Positions 1-8,831 of a stretch of DNA of 58,435 bases are shown here, one piece after another. A program made the position numbers and the translations under genes. The stretch is from the NCBI RefSeq assembly GCF_900107395.1, contig NZ_FNPW01000022.1, forward strand, positions 1 through 58,435, read 5' to 3'. The DNA is from Pseudomonas sp. NFIX28. Lineage in GTDB: Bacteria; Pseudomonadota; Gammaproteobacteria; Pseudomonadales; Pseudomonadaceae. How positions within the stretch are numbered: the stretch's first letter is position 1; each line of letters begins with the position of its first letter. The notes below the pieces were generated by a model. That model worked only from the letters and a program-made list of their open reading frames with translations. It was not told where the DNA came from and did not search any database.

Positions 1-288
1 TTTCACTCCGATCAAGGTTGCCAGTACACCAGCCATAAGTTCAGAAATGAGCTGCTGGAACATGGACACCGGCAAAGCATGAGTCGTAAAGGCGAATGCT
101 GGGACAACGCCCCGATGGAGCGTTTCTTTGGCAGTTTGAAATCGGAGTGGGTGCCTGAAACAGGCTACGACTCGGAGCATGAGGCCCGCGTGGATGTGCA
201 GCGTTACGTCACGCGCTACAACACGATCAGGCCTCACAGTTACAACGACTATTGGTCGCCGATCGCGAGGGAGAAACGGGCGGCGTAG
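1..288 (+). mobile_element. IS3-family transposase (OrfB), C-terminal fragment
   Basis: The reading frame is open from the first base of the window, so only the C-terminal part of a DDE transposase is visible. It contains the end of the catalytic core typical of IS3-family OrfB: an HSDQGCQYTS stretch with the second Asp, then SRKGECWDNAPMERFFGSLK with the catalytic Glu (ME), and the usual C-terminal RYNTIRPHSYNDYWSP motif. This enzyme class moves insertion sequences by a circular intermediate. The rest of the element, including OrfA and the left inverted repeat, lies outside the window, and I could not identify the right terminal repeat with certainty. It may be intact or a remnant. Confidence 0.9.
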
Positions 289-378
289 ACCGTAATCGGT
301 GTCCAGGATTACTTGACCAGTTCAAGCTTGCTCGCGAAAAACGATGACGCGCTACCCCAGGTAGACCGCGCGCGCCCT

Positions 379-401
379 TCGCGGGCAAGCCTCGCTCCTA
401 C
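379..401 (-). repeat. REP element, family A (single)
   Basis: A copy of the short palindromic repeat whose plus-strand form here is TCGCGGGCAAGCCTCGCTCC followed by TAC. The same word recurs at about 34062, 43279, 50683 and 53088, and inverted at 15989, 43315, 47781 and 50723. It is a Pseudomonas REP-type sequence with no coding content. Confidence 0.75.
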
Positions 402-450
402 GCGAAAAACCGCAGTGAGTGGGTTGGGCGGGGATTTTAAAAACGCAAAA

Positions 451-481
451 AAAAAGCGCTGCCATCCGGGCAGCGCTTTTA
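451..481. terminator. Bidirectional hairpin terminator
   Basis: A perfect 9-bp stem (AGCGCTGCC at 455-463 with GGCAGCGCT at 469-477) with a 5-nt loop. It is flanked by an A-run on the left and T's on the right, so it can work in both directions. It lies just downstream of the small minus-strand gene ending at 498. Confidence 0.8.
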
Positions 482-497
482 CCAATCCGTTGTTTGC

Positions 498-683
498 TTA
501 TCCTTCCAGCACATCCCACAACGCTTCGAGTTCCGCCTCGCTGAACAAGCCAACGGGGTAACGATCGAGGATCGTCCGGCGCGGGTCGGTTTCCCGAACC
601 TGTCGCGTTCCATTGGACTTCAACCATTGCGCCAGAACTTGAAGCGACTCGCTATTTATTGCGGAAGCCCGCTCGCTGACCAT
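498..683 (-). CDS. Small conserved hypothetical protein (61 aa)
   Basis: I do not know its function. The protein is acidic at the C-terminus (FSEAELEALWDVLEG) and contains a DPRRTILDRYP segment. It has no signal peptide or membrane segment. Two in-frame ATGs exist at 689 and 683. I prefer 683 because a GGAG lies 6 nt upstream of it, while it abuts the first ATG directly. A strong hairpin terminator follows at 451-481, which supports a real transcription unit. Composition is in line with the neighbours. It resembles short proteins common in pseudomonads, but no motif allows an assignment. Confidence 0.6.
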   Translation of the reverse strand: MVSERASAINSESLQVLAQWLKSNGTRQVRETDPRRTILDRYPVGLFSEAELEALWDVLEG

Positions 684-830
684 ATTCATCTCCAGCGCTT
701 TCTCCCGGTTTGTGAGCGGCTAACTTATCCAAGGTTTATGACAGAACATCGCAGTTCTACCGGCCTCGGATTGACCCCGGGAGGGATACAAGAGCTATGC
801 CAAGGTCCCGTAATTGCCAGCTTCCGGATC

Positions 831-864
831 CAAAAAAAACCCGCAGTCCATCAGGGCTGCGGGC
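831..864 (-). terminator. Rho-independent terminator of the aguBA unit
   Basis: Stem CCCGCAG (840-846) with CTGCGGG (857-863), preceded on the plus strand by eight A's (832-839). Read on the minus strand this is a GC stem followed by eight T's, about 75 nt after the aguA stop codon. Confidence 0.85.
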
Positions 865-936
865 TTGCCGGGCGACGCCGGATTGGATCCATGTAACAGC
901 CGGCGAATCAGGCGTCACAGGCTGTTACAACAACAC

Positions 937-2043
937 TCAAACCTTGTGCGGCGCCGGCTGCTGTTGAGTAAGGCAATGGATATTTCCGCCGCCCAGTAAC
1001 AACTCCCGGCCCGGCACCATCACCACTTCATGTTGCGGGAACAACGACTGCAGGATTTCCTTGGCCCGGGCATCCAGCGGGTCGTCGAAACTCGGGGCGA
1101 TGATGCCGCCGTTGACGATCAGGAAGTTCACGTAGGAACCGGCCAGGCGCACCGACGGATTACGTTCCTGGGTGCCATCCACCGGGTCGACGCCCGCGCA
1201 TTCTTCTTCAGTGGCGTACAGCGGCCCCGGAATCGGCATCTTGTGCACCGTGAACGGGCGACCCTTGGCGTCGGTGCTGTCTTGCAGCACTTTCAGCGCC
1301 GCCTGGCAGCGCGGGTAGTTCGGGTCCTGCGGGTCGTCGGTCCAGGCCAGCAGTACTTCGCCCGGGCGCACGTAGCAGCAGAAGTTATCCACATGGCCGT
1401 CGGTTTCGTCGTTGTACAGGCCGTCCGGCAGCCAGATGACTTTATCCACAGCCAGGTTGGCGCTGAGCATCGCTTCGATCTCGGCGCGGCTCATGTGCGG
1501 GTTGCGGTTACGGTTGAGCAAGCACTCTTCGGTGGTAATCACCGTGCCTTCGCCGTCGACATGAATCGAACCGCCTTCGAGCACGAAGCCCTCGGTGCGG
1601 TAACGCGGGCTGCGCTCGATCTCGAGGATCTTGCCGCCCACCTGCGAGTCACGGTTCCACGGCGCATACAGGCCGCCATCAAAACCGCCCCAGGCGTTGA
1701 AATCCCAGTTCACGCCACGGACTTCGCCCTGGTCGTTGATGACGAAGGTCGGGCCGGTATCGCGGACCCAGGCGTCATCGCTGGACATCTCCACCAGGCG
1801 GATATTCGGCACGTCCAGGCGCGCCCGGGCATTTTCATACTGGCCCGCGGAGACTGCCACGGTCACCGGTTCGAAGCGGGCGATGGCCTTGGCCACCGCT
1901 ACGTGTGCGGCTTGCGCCGGCTTGCCGCCCAGGCGCCAGTTGTCCGGGCGCTCGGGCCAGATCATCCAGGTCTGGGTCTGCGTCGCCCACTCGGCGGGCA
2001 TGTAGAAACCGTCGGCGCGAGGGGTGCTGTGCAAAGTGGTCAT
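937..2043 (-). CDS. aguA: Agmatine deiminase
   Basis: Hydrolyses agmatine to N-carbamoylputrescine and ammonia, the first step of the cytoplasmic arginine-decarboxylase route to putrescine. The 368 residues match the full length of the porphyromonas-type peptidylarginine deiminase/AguA family. Visible landmarks are the N-terminal MPAEWATQTQTWMIWP, the DDAWVRDTGP motif, the EGGSIHVDGEGT region, the NDETDGHVDNF histidine motif and the catalytic-cysteine GGGNIHCLTQ near the C-terminus. It lies 4 nt downstream of aguB on the same strand, so the two are translated from one message. A hairpin terminator follows. In P. aeruginosa the pair is repressed by AguR; no aguR is seen here. Confidence 0.96.
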   Translation of the reverse strand: MTTLHSTPRADGFYMPAEWATQTQTWMIWPERPDNWRLGGKPAQAAHVAVAKAIARFEPVTVAVSAGQYENARARLDVPNIRLVEMSSDDAWVRDTGPTFVINDQGEVRGVNWDFNAWGGFDGGLYAPWNRDSQVGGKILEIERSPRYRTEGFVLEGGSIHVDGEGTVITTEECLLNRNRNPHMSRAEIEAMLSANLAVDKVIWLPDGLYNDETDGHVDNFCCYVRPGEVLLAWTDDPQDPNYPRCQAALKVLQDSTDAKGRPFTVHKMPIPGPLYATEEECAGVDPVDGTQERNPSVRLAGSYVNFLIVNGGIIAPSFDDPLDARAKEILQSLFPQHEVVMVPGRELLLGGGNIHCLTQQQPAPHKV

Positions 2044-2047
2044 GGGT

Positions 2048-2926
<879 letters not shown>

Positions 2927-3035
2927 GGATCATCTCCTGGGCAGCAGCAAAGGACCGAGGGTGGCATCGGTCGATGACAGAAAAGGTAACGACCAGGCGC
3001 GGCTTGAGCCTGTCCTGATAGGGACGACTTTATAT

Positions 3036-3049
3036 CCGATAAAAATCGA
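3036..3049. promoter_or_regulatory. Candidate operator half of the aguBA leader
   Basis: CCGATAAAAATCGA has the form CCGAT-N4-ATCGR. It repeats the core of the larger palindrome 62 bp away and sits about 110 bp upstream of the aguB start. The binding protein is unknown. Confidence 0.45.
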
Positions 3050-3090
3050 CTTTAAAAGTACAAACATCCATCAGAAGGAAAAATATGGCT

Positions 3091-3118
3091 ATAAACACCG
3101 ATTATTATCGGTGTTTAT
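3091..3118. promoter_or_regulatory. Perfect 12-bp palindrome upstream of aguB
   Basis: ATAAACACCGAT (3091-3102) and ATCGGTGTTTAT (3107-3118) are exact inverted repeats around TATT. The inner CCGAT-N4-ATCGG core recurs at 3036-3049. There is no T-run, so it is more likely an operator than a terminator. It could also act as the transcript end of the upstream fusion gene. Confidence 0.5.
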
Positions 3119-3210
3119 CGAGGTTTGAGGATACCTGTACGGGCGCTATCGCGGGCAAGGACTGGGCGTCCCCCGCTTCTGCAGAAGCACCGCTCCTGCA
3201 GCTCGTGGCT

Positions 3211-6123
3211 TCAGAGCCCTTCGTCCAGCACCTTCGCCAGCATGTCGACGAAGAAGTCGACGCTCTGGCGTGTGGTGACCATCGGCGGCTTGATCTTGAG
3301 GATATTCAGGTAGTCGCCGGTGGGCTGCATGAAGATCCCCAGCTCGCGCAGGCGATCGCACAGCAGGGCGGTCTCCTGCGTGGCCGGCTCGAGGGTCTGG
3401 CGGTCGCGGATCAGTTCCAGGCCCAGGTAGAACCCCGAGCCATGCACCGCGCCCACCAGCGGATAATGCTCGATCAGGGCCTCGAGGCGCTGCTTGAAGT
3501 GGTCGCCGACCACCTGGGCGTTTTCCCAGAGCTTTTCTTCCTGCATCACGTCCAGCACCGCCATGCCGATCCGGCAACTCACCGGGCTGCCACCGGCCGA
3601 GGAGAAGAAATAACCTTCGGCCTCCAGCGCCTCGGCGATTTCCCGGCGGGTAATCACCGCCCCCAGCGGCTGGCCGTTGCCCATGCCTTTGGCCATGGTG
3701 ATGATGTCCGGCACCACGCCCTGCTCTTCGAAGCCCCAGAAGAACTTGCCCATGCGCCCGTAACCGACCTGCACCTCATCGGCGATGCACACCCCGCCCT
3801 GGGCGCGGACCAGCGCATAGACCTGCTTCAGGTAGTCCGGCGGCAAAGCGATACCGCCGGCATTGCCATACACCGGCTCGCAGATAAAACCGGCCAGCTG
3901 GCGGTTGTGCTCCGCCAGCTTGGCCAGGTTGTGTTCGACGCTGCGCACGTAATCCGCGGTGCTGTCCTGGCCGCGGAATTCGCCGCGATAGGTATTGGGC
4001 GCGGTCACCGGGTGCACCCAGTCCGGGCGGCTGCTCAGGGCCTGGGGGTTGTCGGCGATCGAGGTGGACACCGCATCCGCGCCCACCGTCCAGCCGTGAT
4101 AGGCCTCCAGCACGCTGAGCATGTCGCGCCCGCCGCTGTAGGCCCAGGCCAGGCGGATCGCCAGGTCGTTGGCCTCGCTGCCGCTGTTGACCAGGAACAC
4201 CCGGTCCATGGAATCCGGCGCCAGCGCCAGCAAGCGCTCGGAGAACTCGGTAATCGCCGCGTAGTGAAAACGCGAGTTGGTGTTGAGCAGCGACCACTGG
4301 CGCGCCGCCTCGGCGGCCATGCGCGGATGACCGTGGCCAAGCACCGCGACGTTGTTGAGCATGTCCAGGTAGGAACGGCCCTGCATGTCGATCAGGTGGT
4401 TGCGCCAGCCGCGTTCGATGCGCGGCGGGTCGACGTAATAATGCTTCTGCGAGCGGGCGAAGCTGGCATCGCGGCGCGCCAGCAGTTCCTGCGGATCGAG
4501 CTCCGGCTCGGCGTCGCAGGCCAGGCCCAGCAATGCCGCCGGCGACGGGCACAGCGCCTGCCAGGCCGCGGCCCGCGAGGGCGTGCAGAACAGCGGCGGG
4601 TCGAGCCGCGCGCCACGGCACAGCTGGACTTTAAGCCCGCCGTCCACCGCCCCCAGCACCTGGCCTTTGACCAGGGCCGCGCCGGCGTGCACCGAAGGCG
4701 TGACGCCCCACAGCCGCACACTCAATTGCGGGCCATCGAGGCGCAACGCACCGTCGGCGGCGCAGTGCAGCACGCCGGCAAAAGGCGCCTCGACCGCCGT
4801 GCCCGCCGGCACCTGCAACTGCACATGCAGGGCGAAGGTGTCCGGCTCGACGGCACTGTCCGGGCGGGTCCGGGACAGGCGGTATTGCCCATAGCGACTG
4901 GCGGCCAGCCCATGGGCAGCGGCAGCCTGCTGCAACAGCTGGGTATCGATCTGCGGCTGCTCCCAGTTGCCGGCCTCGAAATGCGGGCTGAGCACGCCCA
5001 GGTCGATCAGGGCGAACTCGCGCCCCACCAGGCCCGGCAGCAAGGGCGCGAAACCTTCGCTGGCGATGGCCGGCAGCGGCTGGCCGAGCGCCGCGAGGAT
5101 CGCCGCTTCCATCAACTCGAACGGCACCGAAGTGGCGACGCGGAAGATCTCCCACTCGTGGCTCAGGTTGTCGCGGCTGTATTGGTTGCCCGGGTCGATG
5201 CTCACCTGTTGCTCGCCACTGAGCACCAGCACCGCGGCGCGGGCCACGATCAGCGGCCACAGCGCCAGCAGCTCGGCCTGTTGCAAAGGGTTGACCGCGT
5301 GGTAGGCGCGGACCGCCGGCAGGATACGGAACGGGTCGCCCTCGGCATGGTGCAGCAGCGCCGCGCAGGTCACCGACAGATCGGTGATGCGCCAGGTGCG
5401 GACCAGGTCGCCGAAATCGATCACGCCCTGCACCTGCCAGTGGCGCTGGGCGTCACGCTGCCACACCACGTTGTCGTCGGTGATGTCCAGGTGGATCGGC
5501 TGCACCGGCAATTGCTCGGCCAGGCGCTGCACACGACGCTCGGCCACTTCCGCCACTTCGGCGATCAGGCTGCGTTGCTGTTCGTCGGCGATCACCGGCA
5601 ACAGGTGATTGATCAGGCTATGGGCGTGGCGCGCGTCCCATTGCAGGGTGCGCTCAAGGCCCGGATGCTGGAAGTCCGCCAGGGCCAGGTCCATCTGCCC
5701 GCACAGCCGGCCGAAGCCGGCTGCCAGCTCGGGGCCCAGGTGCTTGAGGTGGGTCAGGGGCTGGCCTTCGATGTAATCGAGCAGGCGCACATGCACCGCC
5801 TGGCCATCGACCTCCAGGGACAGCAGGTCGGCGCCGTTTTTTGCCGGGATCACCCGGGGCACATGCAGTTCGGGGTGGGCGCCAAGGTGTTTGAGGGCCG
5901 CGTGCTGGGCTTGCAGCTCCTGGGCGGCGTAGTCGCCACGGCAGATCTTCAGGACAAAACGCCCCTGGGCGCTGTCGAGCCGGTAGTTGAGGTCCTGCTG
6001 GCTGCCCAGTGACTGCAGCGTGCCGCCGAGGCCGTAGTGCGCTTCGAGCAGGTCCAGCGCCTGCTGTGGGCTGACTTGCGGACCGGGCAGACTGGCGCGG
6101 TGAATCAACGTGGCGAGCAACAT
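3211..6123 (-). CDS. Trifunctional fusion: APH-like kinase, degenerate M23-like domain, class III PLP aminotransferase/phospholyase
   Basis: A 970-residue cytoplasmic protein. Roughly residues 25-330 form a choline/aminoglycoside-kinase fold with HLDITDDN (catalytic loop) and VIDFGDL (metal site). Roughly 410-500 resemble a lysostaphin-type M23 domain (VPAGTAVEAPFAGVLH) but lack the zinc-binding HxxxD and HxH residues. Roughly 540-960 are a class III PLP enzyme with NSGSEAND, the IADEVQVGYGRMG motif and the Schiff-base lysine in MAKGMGNGQP. Known family precedent: such kinase-PLP fusions led to the discovery of hydroxylysine kinase and the ammoniophospholyases acting on phosphohydroxylysine and phosphoethanolamine. 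I infer that it phosphorylates an amino alcohol and then eliminates phosphate and ammonia. The substrate is unknown. Its position before aguBA hints at a hydroxylated amine. Confidence 0.85.
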   Translation of the reverse strand: MLLATLIHRASLPGPQVSPQQALDLLEAHYGLGGTLQSLGSQQDLNYRLDSAQGRFVLKICRGDYAAQELQAQHAALKHLGAHPELHVPRVIPAKNGADLLSLEVDGQAVHVRLLDYIEGQPLTHLKHLGPELAAGFGRLCGQMDLALADFQHPGLERTLQWDARHAHSLINHLLPVIADEQQRSLIAEVAEVAERRVQRLAEQLPVQPIHLDITDDNVVWQRDAQRHWQVQGVIDFGDLVRTWRITDLSVTCAALLHHAEGDPFRILPAVRAYHAVNPLQQAELLALWPLIVARAAVLVLSGEQQVSIDPGNQYSRDNLSHEWEIFRVATSVPFELMEAAILAALGQPLPAIASEGFAPLLPGLVGREFALIDLGVLSPHFEAGNWEQPQIDTQLLQQAAAAHGLAASRYGQYRLSRTRPDSAVEPDTFALHVQLQVPAGTAVEAPFAGVLHCAADGALRLDGPQLSVRLWGVTPSVHAGAALVKGQVLGAVDGGLKVQLCRGARLDPPLFCTPSRAAAWQALCPSPAALLGLACDAEPELDPQELLARRDASFARSQKHYYVDPPRIERGWRNHLIDMQGRSYLDMLNNVAVLGHGHPRMAAEAARQWSLLNTNSRFHYAAITEFSERLLALAPDSMDRVFLVNSGSEANDLAIRLAWAYSGGRDMLSVLEAYHGWTVGADAVSTSIADNPQALSSRPDWVHPVTAPNTYRGEFRGQDSTADYVRSVEHNLAKLAEHNRQLAGFICEPVYGNAGGIALPPDYLKQVYALVRAQGGVCIADEVQVGYGRMGKFFWGFEEQGVVPDIITMAKGMGNGQPLGAVITRREIAEALEAEGYFFSSAGGSPVSCRIGMAVLDVMQEEKLWENAQVVGDHFKQRLEALIEHYPLVGAVHGSGFYLGLELIRDRQTLEPATQETALLCDRLRELGIFMQPTGDYLNILKIKPPMVTTRQSVDFFVDMLAKVLDEGL

Positions 6124-6334
6124 GGAACGACCCCTGGAATTATTGTCAGACGCTTATATCGCCATTGCGTCAGGCGTTACGCAAGCCCCCGACAGCCGGG
6201 CGGCCGACAAGGGCTTGATCGCCCGCGCAGCGGCAAACCGGCGGCGAATCGTCGTCAGCCCTTGCAGCGGCTGCTGGCTGTCGACAAGCTATGCTGCATT
6301 TGCGACTCATATTTAGGGAAGAAGGCCTACCACT

Positions 6335-7417
6335 ATGCGCATTCTCGTTACCGGCGGGGCCGGTTTTATTGGATCGGCGCTGGTTCGCCACCTGATCCGC
6401 AACACCGAACACGAAGTGCTCAACCTCGACAAACTGACCTACGCCGGCAACCTGGAGTCGCTTTCAAGTATCGCCACCGACACCCGCTACGAATTCGTCC
6501 AGGCCGATATCGTCGACCAGGCCACCGTCAGCGCGCTGCTCGAACGTTTCCAGCCCCAGGCGATCATGCATTTGGCCGCCGAGTCCCATGTCGATCGCTC
6601 CATCGACGGTCCGTCGGACTTCATCCAGACCAACATCGTCGGCACCTACAGCCTGCTGGAAGCCACTCGCGCCTATTGGCAGGCCCTGCCGGCGGCGGAG
6701 AAAAGCGCCTTCCGCTTCCACCACATTTCCACCGACGAGGTGTACGGCGACCTGCACGGCGTCGACGACCTGTTCACCGAGACCACGCCCTACGCGCCCA
6801 GCTCGCCCTATTCCGCCAGCAAGGCCGCGTCCGACCACCTGGTCCGCGCCTGGCAGCGCACCTACGGCCTGCCGGTGCTGGTCACCAACTGCTCGAACAA
6901 CTACGGGCCGTTCCACTTCCCGGAAAAACTCATCCCGCTGGTGATCCTCAACGCCCTGGCCGGAAAGCCGCTGCCGGTGTACGGCAACGGCCTGCAAGTG
7001 CGCGACTGGCTGTTCGTCGAAGACCATGCCCGCGCCCTGCTCAAGGTGGTGACCGCAGGCGTGGTCGGCGAGACCTACAACATCGGCGGCCACAACGAGC
7101 AGAAAAACATCGACGTGGTGCGCGGCATCTGCCAATTGCTGGAAGAACTGGCTCCGCATAAACCTGCCGGTGTGAAACAATTTGCCGACCTGATCACCTA
7201 TGTCCAGGACCGCCCCGGCCACGACCAGCGCTACGCCATCGACGCCGGCAAGATCGAGCGCGAACTGGGCTGGGTTCCCGAAGAAACCTTCGCCAGCGGC
7301 CTGCGCAAGACCGTGCAGTGGTACCTGGACAACCTCGAGTGGTGCCAGCATGTGCAAGACGGCAGCTATCAAGGGCAACGGCTCGGCTTCACTGACACCA
7401 AGGATTTGATCGCATGA
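6335..7417 (+). CDS. rfbB: dTDP-glucose 4,6-dehydratase
   Basis: Second step of dTDP-L-rhamnose synthesis: converts dTDP-glucose to dTDP-4-keto-6-deoxyglucose using bound NAD+. The 360-residue extended SDR shows the Rossmann motif GGAGFIGSALVRH at the N-terminus, the STDEVYGDL stretch and the YSASKAASDHLV active site (YxxxK), with NCSNNYGPFHFPEKLIP further on. It is the first gene of a four-gene operon and overlaps rfbA by ATGA. The start is preceded by a purine-rich GGGAAGAAGG. It diverges from the kinase/PLP fusion across a 211-bp spacer. The rhamnose donor feeds lipopolysaccharide core/O-antigen or rhamnolipid synthesis. The gene is rmlB in P. aeruginosa nomenclature. Confidence 0.97.
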   Translation: MRILVTGGAGFIGSALVRHLIRNTEHEVLNLDKLTYAGNLESLSSIATDTRYEFVQADIVDQATVSALLERFQPQAIMHLAAESHVDRSIDGPSDFIQTNIVGTYSLLEATRAYWQALPAAEKSAFRFHHISTDEVYGDLHGVDDLFTETTPYAPSSPYSASKAASDHLVRAWQRTYGLPVLVTNCSNNYGPFHFPEKLIPLVILNALAGKPLPVYGNGLQVRDWLFVEDHARALLKVVTAGVVGETYNIGGHNEQKNIDVVRGICQLLEELAPHKPAGVKQFADLITYVQDRPGHDQRYAIDAGKIERELGWVPEETFASGLRKTVQWYLDNLEWCQHVQDGSYQGQRLGFTDTKDLIA

Positions 7418-8289
7418 TGAAAGGTATCGTTTTGGCGGGTGGCTCGGGCACGCGCCTGCACCCGATCACCCTCGGTGTGTCCAAGCAACTGCTGCCGGTC
7501 TACGACAAACCGATGATCTATTACCCGATCTCGGTGCTGATGCTGGCCGGCATCAAGGACATCCTGCTGATTTCCACTCCCCAGGACCTGCCGCAGTATC
7601 GCAACCTGCTGGGCGACGGCAGCCAGTTCGGCGTGCGCTTCAGCTACGCCGAACAACCATCGCCGGACGGCCTGGCACAGGCGTTCCTGATCGGCGAGGA
7701 ATTCATTGGCGAGGATCCGGTGTGCCTGATCCTCGGCGACAACATCTTCCACGGCCAGCATTTCACCGAGAAGCTGCAGAACGCCGCGGCGAAACCGTCC
7801 GGAGCGACGGTCTTCGGCTATTGGGTCAAGGACCCGCAACGCTTTGGCGTGATCGATTTCGACGCACAGGGCAACGCCCTTTCGATCGAGGAAAAGCCTC
7901 TGCAGCCCAAGTCCAGCTATGCCGTGACCGGGCTGTATTTCTACGACAACTCGGTGGTCGAGATCGCCAAGGCGGTCAAGCCGTCGCCACGCGGTGAACT
8001 GGAAATCACCGACGTCAACAATGCCTACCTGCAACGCGGCAACCTCAGCGTCGAACGTTTCGGCCGTGGCTTCGCCTGGCTCGATACCGGCACCCACGAC
8101 AGCCTCCTGGAAGCCTCGCAATATGTGCAGACCATCGAGCACCGCCAAGGCTTGAAAGTCGCCTGCCTTGAAGAAATCGCCTACAACCAGGGCTGGATCG
8201 ACCGCGAGCATCTGCTCGAGCACGCCAAGTATTTCGGCAAGACTGGCTACGGCCAGTACCTCTACAGCCTGGCGGGAGAAGCCCAATGA
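7414..8289 (+). CDS. rfbA: Glucose-1-phosphate thymidylyltransferase
   Basis: Couples dTTP and glucose-1-phosphate to dTDP-glucose, the entry step of dTDP-L-rhamnose synthesis and the point of feedback control by dTDP-rhamnose. The 291 residues are the standard RmlA length. Visible motifs are the nucleotide-binding GGSGTRLHPIT at the N-terminus, VSKQLLPVYDKPMIYYP, LGDNIFHG with the metal-binding Asp, EEKP and WLDTGTHDSLLEAS. It overlaps rfbB upstream and rfbC downstream by 4 bp each (ATGA), indicating translational coupling. Confidence 0.97.
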   Translation: MMKGIVLAGGSGTRLHPITLGVSKQLLPVYDKPMIYYPISVLMLAGIKDILLISTPQDLPQYRNLLGDGSQFGVRFSYAEQPSPDGLAQAFLIGEEFIGEDPVCLILGDNIFHGQHFTEKLQNAAAKPSGATVFGYWVKDPQRFGVIDFDAQGNALSIEEKPLQPKSSYAVTGLYFYDNSVVEIAKAVKPSPRGELEITDVNNAYLQRGNLSVERFGRGFAWLDTGTHDSLLEASQYVQTIEHRQGLKVACLEEIAYNQGWIDREHLLEHAKYFGKTGYGQYLYSLAGEAQ

Positions 8290-8831
8290 AAGTCCTGGCT
8301 ACCGAACTGCCCGGCGTACTGATCATCGAGCCCAAGGTCTTTGGCGACGAACGCGGATTTTTCTACGAGAGCTTCAACGCCAAGGCTTTCGAGGAAGCGA
8401 CCGGCGTGCGCACCCAGTTCGTCCAGGACAACCATTCGCGCTCGCAAAAGGGCGTGCTGCGCGGCCTGCATTACCAGATCGAAAATACCCAGGGGAAGCT
8501 GGTGCGGGTGGTGGCCGGCGAAGTGCTCGACGTGACGGTGGACATCCGCCGCAGCTCGCCGCATTTCGGTAAATGGGTCGGGGTGCGGCTGTCGGCGGAC
8601 AACCATCGCCAGCTGTGGGTGCCGGAAGGCTTCGCCCATGGTTTCGTGGTGCTGAGCGAGTACGCCGAGTTCCTCTACAAAACCACCGATTACTACCACC
8701 CGGCGTCCGAACGTTGCATTCGCTGGGATGACCCGGCCCTGGCCATCGACTGGCAACTCACCGGGCCGGCGCAGCTCTCGGCCAAGGACCAGGCCGGCAA
8801 GTTGCTCAGCGAAGCCGAGCTGTTCCCATGA
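8286..8831 (+). CDS. rfbC: dTDP-4-dehydrorhamnose 3,5-epimerase
   Basis: Epimerises C3 and C5 of dTDP-4-keto-6-deoxyglucose, the third step towards dTDP-L-rhamnose. The 181-residue cupin matches RmlC in length and shows the FVQDNHSRSQKGVLRGLHYQ segment with the catalytic histidine, the VDIRRSSPHFGKW segment and WVPEGFAHGFVVLSE with the second conserved histidine. It overlaps both neighbours by ATGA. The operon order here is B-A-C-D, whereas P. aeruginosa has B-D-A-C. Confidence 0.97.
   Translation: MKVLATELPGVLIIEPKVFGDERGFFYESFNAKAFEEATGVRTQFVQDNHSRSQKGVLRGLHYQIENTQGKLVRVVAGEVLDVTVDIRRSSPHFGKWVGVRLSADNHRQLWVPEGFAHGFVVLSEYAEFLYKTTDYYHPASERCIRWDDPALAIDWQLTGPAQLSAKDQAGKLLSEAELFP

Noticed and set aside
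3091..3118. Rho-independent terminator of the kinase/PLP fusion.
   Set aside because: The stem is AT-rich and is not followed by a T-run on the minus strand; the repeated core 62 bp away argues for an operator. Kept as an alternative.
3085..6012. A 975-codon open frame on the plus strand opposite the kinase/PLP fusion.
   Set aside because: It mirrors the real gene, shows no recognisable domain and has the His/Gln/Arg/Val-rich composition of antisense frames in GC-rich codon-biased DNA.
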